This document shows, one piece after another, positions 31,540 through 37,455 of a DNA stretch of 37,455 bases. The stretch lies in NCBI GenBank assembly GCA_002296965.1, contig DBIW01000001.1, positions 1 through 37,455 of the forward strand, given 5' to 3'. The first letter of the stretch is position 1, and each line of letters begins with the position of its first letter. A program made the translations under genes and the position numbers. The notes beneath the pieces are model-generated. The model had not been told where the DNA came from, searched no databases, and worked only from the letters and a program-made list of their open reading frames with translations. The DNA comes from Treponema sp. UBA792 (lineage in GTDB: Bacteria > Spirochaetota > Spirochaetia > Treponematales > Treponemataceae).

Positions 31540-33966
31540 CTAGACGCGTTCAGGAGAGACTTTCTGCGCATTCCTTCCCATGTATGCGGTGATTGAGCTT
31601 CCGTCCTTCAGCATCAAGGCTGGAACTACAGCAGAATCAATCCTCTTTCCGTCAACTTCGATATATTCGATTCCGCGGCAGACATGCTCCGGATTCTTCA
31701 CCTCGATGTGGAGGTTCATCTTTCTCCAGCGGCGGTCCACGGTGAATCCGCCCCAGTCGTGCTTCACGCACGGATCAATCAGAAGTCCGTCATACTGCGG
31801 CTTGATTCCAAGCATATACTGGGTAATTGCATAGTACGACCAGGTTCCCGCGCCGGACAGCCATGAGGTTCTCGTGTTGCCCGGACGCTTCGAGTATGTC
31901 GAATATGTCGTCTGGCCGACCACATAAGGCTCGCTCTGGCGGATCTCGGCCTTGTCGTTGTATGCGGCCGGAATCGAGGCCTTGCAGTATTCGTAGGCGC
32001 GGTCTCCGTTTCCGAGCATCGCCTCCGCAATTACGCCCCATCCCTGCGTGTGGTTGAAAATTCCGGCGTTCTCCTTGATTCCAGGAAGGAAGACGACGGA
32101 AGTCATTATGTCGCTTCTTGTCTTTACGAACGGAGGCGCGCAGAGCATGAGACCGTAAGGCGTAGCAAGCTTCTCCTTTACAGATTCCATGCAGATTCTA
32201 GCCTGCTCAGCGGTTGCGGCAGATGACATGACGGCCCATACCTGAGTGTTCAGATAAATTTGACCTTCCTCGATTGTCTTTGTTCCGTATACAGTGCCGT
32301 CCTCGCCGACAGCCCAGATAAACCATTTTCCGTCCCAGCATTTTTTCTGTATGTTTCCGTCCAATGTCTTTCGCTGCGCCAAGGCCCATTCCGCCTCGTC
32401 CTTCTTTCCAAGCCTTTCGGAAATGTCGGCGTAAGTGGTAAGTCCGAGTCTCAGCTGGAACGCCACGAACAGCGACTCGCCATGATAGCCAAGCTTCAGG
32501 CAGTCGTTCCAGTCGGCAAGCAGTCCGCAGGGAAGTCCGTCCGCGCCCATACGCTCAAGGTTGAATTCAAGAGCGCGCTTGAGGTGTCCGTAAACGGTAG
32601 CCTCGCCTCCGTCCGCATAAGGAACAACCTTGTTGTAGAAGTCAAAGTTTCCCGTCTCTGCCACATAGCATGGAACAGCGTTGAAGAACCATTCGCAGTC
32701 GTCGGAGCGGAATTCCTCCGGTTTCGGAGCCTTCTCGTGTCCGGCGTTGAAATCCTTGGAAATCACAGGAACTGCGCCGCCGTTCTGGCACTGGCCGGAA
32801 ATCATGCGCACAAGACGCTCCTCGGCCTCGTCCGGAATCGCCGCCGAAACACCCAGAATATCCTGAACAGAATCGCGGTAGCCGAGCCCGTCGCGCTCGC
32901 CGTTGTACACGAGCGAGGCCGCACGGCTCCAGGCGAACGTAATCAGGCTGTTGTAAAGCCCCCAGACGTTCACGGTGTGGTTTATATCCTCGTCAGGAGT
33001 AAGGGCCTTGAACGAACCGAGCTTCGCGTGCCAGTTCGCAACAAGCCTGTCGAATTCCTTGTCCGCGCGCTCGAAATTTCCGTATTCCGCCACGATTTTC
33101 TGTCCGACGGCGCGGGCATCGTCTATTCCGAGCATCAGCATGATTTCTTTCGTCTCGCCCGGCTGAAGCTCCAGATCTCCCTGAACAGTTCCGCAGGAGT
33201 TGTCGCCGTAGGCCTCCGAATTCGTGCATCCGCCCTTCACAACCGCCTCAGGATGCTCGTACGAGCCGTAAGTTCCGATGAACGCCTCACGGCTCGTGTC
33301 GAATCCCGTCATCGGCGTTCCTACCAGAGCGACCCACTGGCTCATGTACGCGCCGCCGACTTCCCATTCAGGATGCTGGATATAAAGGTTGTCCTGAATC
33401 GAGTAGCGGAGCATATTGTCGGCCACCTTCTCGCCCTTCACGATGAAAAGCGAATACTGCAGGTTGACCTGATCCTGAGTGGTGTTCCACTGGTTCGCGA
33501 ATTCGCAGTACGAGAACACGCGGATTTTTCTTGTCTTGTCGGAGGAATTCGTAACCTTGAGCCGCCAGTACTCAAAATTCTGGCCGAGAGGAACATAATA
33601 TTTTGTCTCGGTTTTTATTCCCTTGTATTCAGAAGTGATTGTCGTATATGCAGTTCCGTGACGGCATTCGCTCTTGTACTGATCAAGCGGCTTTCCGACC
33701 GGCTGCCATGACGCTGACCAGAAATCGCCGTCATCCATGTCGCGCAGATAGAAATAACGACCAGGCTGATCCATCGGGACAGCGTTGAAGCGCAGCCGCA
33801 TGAAGCGCCCCTGCGCGCCGGACTTGTAGAAACCATAACCGCCGGCATTGTTCGTAATGACAGCTCCGTAGACAGTTGAGCCCAGATAGTTGCTCCAGGA
33901 TGTCGGAGTGTCCGGGCGTGTGATGACATACTCAGCCCTGTCATCATCAAAATAACCGTATCTCAT
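31540..33966 (-). CDS. GH94 disaccharide phosphorylase (cellobiose phosphorylase-like)
   Basis: An 808-residue cytoplasmic phosphorylase. The N-terminus MRYGYFDDDRAEYVITRPDT followed by PTSWSNYLG closely resembles cellobiose phosphorylases (about 810-820 residues). The barrel carries YRDSVQDILG and the general acid Asp488 in ADWNDCLKLG. GIKENAGIFNHTQGWG is the phosphate/active-site loop near the C-terminal half. The enzyme splits a beta-linked disaccharide with phosphate to give a sugar 1-phosphate, saving ATP. Cellobiose is the likeliest substrate, but laminaribiose and chitobiose enzymes share the fold. ATG 33966 has AGAGG 7 bases upstream; an in-frame start at 34014 lies in the leader. Downstream of the symporter but separated by a terminator. 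Confidence 0.88.
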   Translation of the reverse strand: MRYGYFDDDRAEYVITRPDTPTSWSNYLGSTVYGAVITNNAGGYGFYKSGAQGRFMRLRFNAVPMDQPGRYFYLRDMDDGDFWSASWQPVGKPLDQYKSECRHGTAYTTITSEYKGIKTETKYYVPLGQNFEYWRLKVTNSSDKTRKIRVFSYCEFANQWNTTQDQVNLQYSLFIVKGEKVADNMLRYSIQDNLYIQHPEWEVGGAYMSQWVALVGTPMTGFDTSREAFIGTYGSYEHPEAVVKGGCTNSEAYGDNSCGTVQGDLELQPGETKEIMLMLGIDDARAVGQKIVAEYGNFERADKEFDRLVANWHAKLGSFKALTPDEDINHTVNVWGLYNSLITFAWSRAASLVYNGERDGLGYRDSVQDILGVSAAIPDEAEERLVRMISGQCQNGGAVPVISKDFNAGHEKAPKPEEFRSDDCEWFFNAVPCYVAETGNFDFYNKVVPYADGGEATVYGHLKRALEFNLERMGADGLPCGLLADWNDCLKLGYHGESLFVAFQLRLGLTTYADISERLGKKDEAEWALAQRKTLDGNIQKKCWDGKWFIWAVGEDGTVYGTKTIEEGQIYLNTQVWAVMSSAATAEQARICMESVKEKLATPYGLMLCAPPFVKTRSDIMTSVVFLPGIKENAGIFNHTQGWGVIAEAMLGNGDRAYEYCKASIPAAYNDKAEIRQSEPYVVGQTTYSTYSKRPGNTRTSWLSGAGTWSYYAITQYMLGIKPQYDGLLIDPCVKHDWGGFTVDRRWRKMNLHIEVKNPEHVCRGIEYIEVDGKRIDSAVVPALMLKDGSSITAYMGRNAQKVSPERV

Positions 33967-34015
33967 AAATACCTCTGATTTTAGATAATCAGATAAGATT
34001 AATTTATAAAGCACC

Positions 34016-34026
34016 GTTTGTCAAAC
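34016..34026 (-). promoter_or_regulatory. Dyad overlapping a perfect -35 box before GH94
   Basis: GTTTG-T-CAAAC surrounds the minus-strand TTGACA (34024-34019). A repressor bound here would block the promoter. The TSS would be about 40 bases before the GH94 ATG. Confidence 0.4.
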
Positions 34027-34132
34027 AGATAAATGGCATGAATCTACATAATTATTGCACACGGAAACGGAAGATGCCATGCGCAGCGGAATTCAGTCCA
34101 AGCCCTGCCGGTTCTGAGAAAGGTTATGTGAA

Positions 34133-34178
34133 CAAAAAAAACAGAAGCTCCAATCGGTAACACCAAAAGGAGCTTCTG
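34133..34178 (-). terminator. Terminator of the sodium symporter gene
   Basis: CAGAAGCTCC (34142-34151) pairs perfectly with GGAGCTTCTG (34169-34178). On the minus strand TTTTTTTT follows. It lies about 125 bases after the symporter stop. Confidence 0.85.
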
Positions 34179-34180
34179 CC

Positions 34181-34197
34181 GTCCAGCGCTGCTGGAC
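34181..34197. repeat. Perfect 7-bp palindrome beside the terminator
   Basis: GTCCAGC-GCT-GCTGGAC lies 2 bases from the terminator stem, on its upstream side in symporter transcription order. It may form a second hairpin of a double terminator or protect the 3' end of the symporter mRNA. Confidence 0.45.
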
Positions 34198-34303
34198 ATC
34201 GGAGAGAGTTTATCAGCTTATTTACAAGCTGACTATAAATTACAGTATTATAAGAAATATGTCAATAGCCTGAAAACATTTTTTCGTTTTTTTTCAACAT
34301 ATT

Positions 34304-35869
34304 TCAGTCTTCCATGGACTTATATTCATCAAACTCACGCAACATCTCCGGATCCTTATTCCGGTCAAGCAGGGACACGACAACAGCAACCGCAAGACAA
34401 ACTAGGAACGCAGGAAGAATCTCATATATGTCGAAAATTCCTCCTTTCAGATAATGCCATACGACATCCGTGACACCACCGGCGACAAGCCCCGCCACAG
34501 CTCCCCTGGCTGTCGTTCCTTTCCAGTAGAGCGCAAGAAGTATAAGGGGTCCGAATGTGCCTCCGAAGCCTGACCAGGCGAACGACACAAGGCCGAATAT
34601 GGAGCTTTCGGGATTTAGAGAAAGCAGAAGCCCAACGACTGCGATTGCAAACACGGAGATTCGGCTCACCAGCATGACGGTCTTGTCATCTGCATCCTTT
34701 TTTATCATTCCCTTGAAAATATCCTGACCGACAGCCGATGATGCGGCAAGCAGCTGTGAATCCGCGGTGGACATGGCCGCCGCAAGAATGGCGCAGAGAA
34801 AAATTCCTGCGATGAACGCGGGATACATTCTCAGCATGGACTCGCTGAAAACCGCCTCCTGGGTTCCGGAACCGAGAACCTTAAGCCCTTCCGCCACGAC
34901 ATCCTGAGGTTCCGTTCCGAGAAGAATTCCCTTGTTGAGAAGATAGGCTGTTCCGAACGTTCCTATCACGAATGTTCCTATATATGAAATCACCATCCAG
35001 GAAATTCCGACACGGCGGGCGGTGGTTATCTCCCTGTTTGAGCGGCAGCCCATGAAACGGACAATTATATGCGGCATCCCGAAATATCCGAGGCACCAGG
35101 AGAATGCGGAAAGCGCAGACATCGGGCTGAAAGACTTGTTGGCTGTGAATTTTCCGAGTATGCTCTGTCCGAATTCTCCGCTGAGCGCGCGTCTGGTAAA
35201 ATCCTGAACCTGTGCGACAGCATTCCCGAATCCGCCGAGATCTATGATTATCACAACCGATGAAACGACAAAGGCGACAAAAATAAGCGTTCCCTGGATG
35301 AAATCAGTTGTACAGACGGCCTTGTATCCTCCCATGATCGTATATGAAAGAATGATGACGAATCCTATGACAAGACCTGCGTTCCAGTTAAGACCGAAGA
35401 CAGAACGGAAAAGCTTGGCGCAGGCGACAAAACCGGAAGCCGTATAAATAGTGAAAAACACGACTATGAAAAACACGGACACAACGGTCAGTATGCGGGA
35501 CCTGTCCTTGAAGCGGTTTGTCAGGAATTCAGGAATCGTGATTGAATCGCCGAATGCTATGGAGCACTTTCTGAGCGGCTTTGCGATTATGAGCCAGGCG
35601 AGGTACGTTCCAGCTATCAGCCCGATTGAAGTCCAGAAGGTCTCCTTGAATCCGCCGAGATAGCAAAGCCCCGGAAGCCCCATCAGAAGCCAGGCGGAGG
35701 AGTCGGAAGCCTCCGCACTGAGAGCGGTAACCCAGGGACCGACCTTGCGGCCTCCGAGAAAAAAGTCCGAGGCGGTGTCATTGCCCTTTGCGGAACGGAG
35801 TCCCACATAGACCATAAGCCCCAGATAAATTACAAATGCGACTATCATCGCGAAAATTTGGGAAGTCAT
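34304..35869 (-). CDS. putP: Sodium/proline symporter (SSS family)
   Basis: A 521-residue inner-membrane transporter with about 13 helices. The family pattern is clear: SDFFLGGRKVGPWVTALSAEASDSSAWLLMGLPG (residues about 36-69, sodium site helix 2), then FGDSITIPEFLTNRF, then AILAAAMSTADSQLLAASSA in helix 9, and FAWSGFGGTFGPLILLALYWKG. This is the PutP branch (E. coli PutP 502 residues), so proline is the likely substrate, driven by the sodium gradient. GGAGGAAAA precedes ATG 35869 and a near-consensus promoter sits at 35909-35937. Its terminator is clear. No proline catabolic gene is visible here. Confidence 0.92.
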   Translation of the reverse strand: MTSQIFAMIVAFVIYLGLMVYVGLRSAKGNDTASDFFLGGRKVGPWVTALSAEASDSSAWLLMGLPGLCYLGGFKETFWTSIGLIAGTYLAWLIIAKPLRKCSIAFGDSITIPEFLTNRFKDRSRILTVVSVFFIVVFFTIYTASGFVACAKLFRSVFGLNWNAGLVIGFVIILSYTIMGGYKAVCTTDFIQGTLIFVAFVVSSVVIIIDLGGFGNAVAQVQDFTRRALSGEFGQSILGKFTANKSFSPMSALSAFSWCLGYFGMPHIIVRFMGCRSNREITTARRVGISWMVISYIGTFVIGTFGTAYLLNKGILLGTEPQDVVAEGLKVLGSGTQEAVFSESMLRMYPAFIAGIFLCAILAAAMSTADSQLLAASSAVGQDIFKGMIKKDADDKTVMLVSRISVFAIAVVGLLLSLNPESSIFGLVSFAWSGFGGTFGPLILLALYWKGTTARGAVAGLVAGGVTDVVWHYLKGGIFDIYEILPAFLVCLAVAVVVSLLDRNKDPEMLREFDEYKSMED

Positions 35870-35908
35870 TTTTCCTCCAAAAATGAGAAACTAAAAAAGA
35901 GATGGAAT

Positions 35909-35937
35909 ATTTTAAAGAGAATAGAGGTGTTAATCAA
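35909..35937 (-). promoter_or_regulatory. putP promoter
   Basis: Minus strand TTGATT (35937-35932), 17-base spacer, TAAAAT (35914-35909). Start near 35902, leader about 33 bases with a GGAGG site. Confidence 0.7.
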
Positions 35938-36046
35938 CAGCCTTGACGCTTCATGCGCAAATCCTGATGAGGAACAGGAAACTGCTCTTCAAGACGGAGA
36001 CACCATATCCGGAGCCGCGACCGGCGAATTCAAAGAGGCGGCATAA
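35938..36046 (+). other. Coding-like remnant or tiny gene end
   Basis: The plus strand reads SLDASCANPDEEQETALQ, then about 17 more residues ending FKEAA and a TAA at 36044-36046, directly before a strong terminator. Codon choice looks like that of real genes. Upstream the frame runs into the putP promoter and start, with no credible ribosome binding site (GTG 35927 or TTG 35858 are poor). It may be the tail of a lost gene. Low confidence. Confidence 0.2.
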
Positions 36047-36076
36047 AAAAAGGGCGTCAAGAATGACGCCCTTTTT
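36045..36076. terminator. Bidirectional terminator after the GGGtGRT gene
   Basis: GGGCGTC (36052-36058) pairs with GACGCCC (36065-36071) around AAGAAT. T5 follows on the plus strand, and seven A before it give T7 on the minus strand. It lies about 60 bases after the minus-strand stop at 36137. Confidence 0.88.
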
Positions 36077-36136
36077 CAGCCTACAGCATAAAACTCGCAC
36101 GGCTGCTTCAGTTACCTTTGTCGGATTGCTTTTAGT

Positions 36137-37183
36137 TTATTTCTTGAAAGCCTCAGCAACGGCTACTGCGCAAGCTACTGTGCAGCCTACCATCGGGTTG
36201 TTTCCCATTCCCATGAAGCCCATCATCTCAACGTGGGCAGGAACTGATGAAGAACCTGCGAACTGAGCATCTGAGTGCATACGACCCAATGTGTCTGTGA
36301 ATCCGTAGGAAGCAGGTCCTGCTGCCATGTTGTCCGGGTGAAGTGTGCGTCCTGTTCCGCCGCCTGAAGCTACGGAGAAGTAGTTCTTGCCGGCAAGGAG
36401 GCGCTCCTTCTTGTAAGTTCCTGCGACAGGATGCTGGAATCTTGTCGGGTTTGTGGAGTTTCCTGTGATTGAGACATCGACATTCTCGTGCCACATGATT
36501 GCGACTCCCTCGCGCACATCGTCAGCGCCGTAGCATTTTACGATGAGGCGGTCAGGATTGTTTCCGTAAGGAACTTCCTTTACGACTGTAAGAGCCTTGT
36601 CAGTTCCGTTTCCGTTGAAGTAGTCGAATTTTGTCTGAACGTATGTAAACCCGTTGATGCGGCTGATAATCTGCGCTGCGTCCTTTCCAAGACCGTTCAG
36701 GATTACACGGAGCTTGTTCTTGCGGACTTTGTTTGCGTTCGCAGCGATTTTGATTGCACCTTCAGCAGCTGCGAAAGACTCGTGTCCTGCAAGGAATGCG
36801 AAGCACTGTGTCTCCTCGGAAAGAAGACGTGCCCCAAGGTTTCCGTGTCCGAGACCTACTTTGCGGTCATCGGCTACTGAGCCTGGAAGACAGAACGCCT
36901 GGAGTCCCTCTCCGATTGCTGCGGCTGCCTCGCTTCCTGTCATGCTTCCGGCTTTCTCACCCTTTTTGAGAGCGATTGCAGAGCCGAGAACATAAGCCCA
37001 TTTTGCATCTTCAAAACAGATCTGCTGTGTTGACTGGCAGATTTCATAAGGATCAAAGCCCTTTGACTTGCACAGATCGCGTGCAGCCTGAAGTCCTGCT
37101 TCTCCTTCCGCGAATCCATATTCCTTGAGAGTCTTGTTTACCTGAGGAATGCGACCTTCAAAATCTTCAAATAATGTTGCCAT
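36137..37183 (-). CDS. GGGtGRT family protein
   Basis: A 348-residue cytoplasmic protein of the family named for its GGGtGRT motif, here ASGGGTGRTLHPDN near residues 273-286. Other conserved stretches are GFDPYEICQSTQQICFEDA and the C-terminal PVHVEMMGFMGMGNN-type segment (here PAHVEMMGFMGMGNNPMVGCT). The molecular function is not established to my knowledge; family members occur next to a NifU-like Fe-S scaffold, as here. ATG 37183 has GGAGG 6 bases upstream and starts 11 bases after the stop of that scaffold gene. Codons favour GCT, GTT and ACT more than neighbouring genes, as in highly expressed genes. A strong terminator follows. Confidence 0.9.
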   Translation of the reverse strand: MATLFEDFEGRIPQVNKTLKEYGFAEGEAGLQAARDLCKSKGFDPYEICQSTQQICFEDAKWAYVLGSAIALKKGEKAGSMTGSEAAAAIGEGLQAFCLPGSVADDRKVGLGHGNLGARLLSEETQCFAFLAGHESFAAAEGAIKIAANANKVRKNKLRVILNGLGKDAAQIISRINGFTYVQTKFDYFNGNGTDKALTVVKEVPYGNNPDRLIVKCYGADDVREGVAIMWHENVDVSITGNSTNPTRFQHPVAGTYKKERLLAGKNYFSVASGGGTGRTLHPDNMAAGPASYGFTDTLGRMHSDAQFAGSSSVPAHVEMMGFMGMGNNPMVGCTVACAVAVAEAFKK

Positions 37184-37194
37184 TGTATTCCTCC

Positions 37195-37455
37195 TTATTC
37201 CTTTCTAGGGTCGATGAGCTTGACCATGCCCTGATCTTCTGTAACGCGTCCGTAGTGTGTGCGTGCCTTTTCGATTGCTTCTTTAGGATCTGTTCCGGCC
37301 TTGAGCGCGTCCATGAGCTTTCCGAAGTTGATGCAGTTGTAACCTATAATCTGGTTGTCCTTGTCAACGGCGCAAGTCTCAACATATCCTTCTGTCATCT
37401 CAAGATAGCGCGGACCTGTCTTGCGTGTTGCGAACATTGTTCCGACCTGTGAGCG
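37195..37455 (-). CDS. NifU-like Fe-S scaffold partner of GGGtGRT, C-terminal part (cut by window edge)
   Basis: The last 86 residues of a protein that begins beyond base 37455. The visible part reads RSQVGTMF ... GPRYLEMTEGYVETC ... NFGKLMDALKAGTDPKEA ... YGRVTEDQ and ends VKLIDPRKE. It matches, as I recall it, the C-terminus of the iron-sulfur scaffold-like proteins that travel with GGGtGRT proteins in Firmicutes and spirochaetes. The N-terminal NifU-like domain with its cysteines is not in the window, so its cluster ligands cannot be checked. Same strand and same codon style as the GGGtGRT gene, with an 11-base gap, so one operon. Confidence 0.78.
   Translation of the reverse strand, partial: RSQVGTMFATRKTGPRYLEMTEGYVETCAVDKDNQIIGYNCINFGKLMDALKAGTDPKEAIEKARTHYGRVTEDQGMVKLIDPRKE

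Larger units (their letters stand above)
33967..34303 (-). other. Leader and intergenic region between symporter and GH94 gene
   Basis: 337 bases without a gene. From the GH94 side it contains AT-rich DNA with GATAATC/GATTA-type repeats, a perfect minus-strand TTGACA (34024-34019) inside an 11-bp dyad GTTTG-T-CAAAC (34016-34026), an AT-rich stretch, a terminator (34133-34178), a 7-bp palindrome (34181-34197) and A/T-runs after the symporter stop. The TTGACA box has only a weak -10 (TAATCT) 17 bases downstream, so it may need an activator. No RNA gene recognised. Confidence 0.6.

Noticed and set aside
32260..33711. A 483-codon open frame on the plus strand opposite the GH94 gene
   Set aside because: Antisense shadow of a conserved enzyme with its active-site motifs intact on the other strand.

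Overview
The window looks like a piece of chromosome from a host- or gut-associated spirochaete close to Treponema. I infer this from several features: many lipoproteins with loose lipoboxes, an InlB-type repeat and Ig-like domains in surface lipoproteins, the MurG/CvpA/HolB/NtrB-type kinase/NtrC-type regulator block (an order I recall from treponemes but could not check), the GGGtGRT/NifU-like pair, and sugar genes suited to plant-fibre fermentation (a GH94 phosphorylase and a GH31 glycosidase). Base composition looks near or slightly above half G+C by eye. No rRNA, tRNA, CRISPR array, transposase or phage gene was seen.

Region 1 (1-6265, all minus strand) is a surface-lipoprotein locus. In transcription order it holds lipoprotein A, a terminator, lipoprotein B, lipoprotein C, a GT2 glycosyltransferase, and then the start of an aconitase-family hydratase cut by the window edge. 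Lipoprotein A has a G8 tract just after its signal peptide that puts signal and body in different frames. Lipoprotein C has a G9 tract that is in frame. In both genes nine Gs give the full-length product. This looks like a two-gene phase-variable locus and is the main discovery candidate.

Region 2 (6266-11647) has the minus-strand operon metG - FemAB-like transferase - TtcA-like tRNA thiolase, with a plus-strand RlmK-like rRNA methyltransferase leaving the same compact divergent promoter. Region 3 (11671-19472, minus) is an envelope and replication operon: degenerate GHMP kinase, secreted protein, murG, cvpA, holB, and a PAS histidine kinase with its sigma-54 activator. Region 4 (19561-28114, plus) carries lnt, a secreted ankyrin protein, rsmD, a small conserved-looking protein, a TPR protein, rlmN and an RsiV-like lipoprotein. 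It ends with an HMA-fold protein without metal cysteines coupled to a D-2-hydroxyacid dehydrogenase.

Region 5 (28161-35937) is carbon and energy uptake: GH31 glycosidase (minus), a small alarmone synthetase (plus), a GH94 phosphorylase (minus) and a PutP-type sodium symporter (minus), separated by clear terminators. Region 6 (36045-37455, minus) is the GGGtGRT protein and the end of its NifU-like partner, with codon choice unlike the rest.

Two themes recur. Several genes without a Shine-Dalgarno sequence (metG, rlmK-like, ankyrin, lipoprotein B) have a good -10 box only 6-8 nt before the ATG, which suggests leaderless mRNAs. Twice a terminator T-tract also supplies the -35 box of the next gene's promoter.
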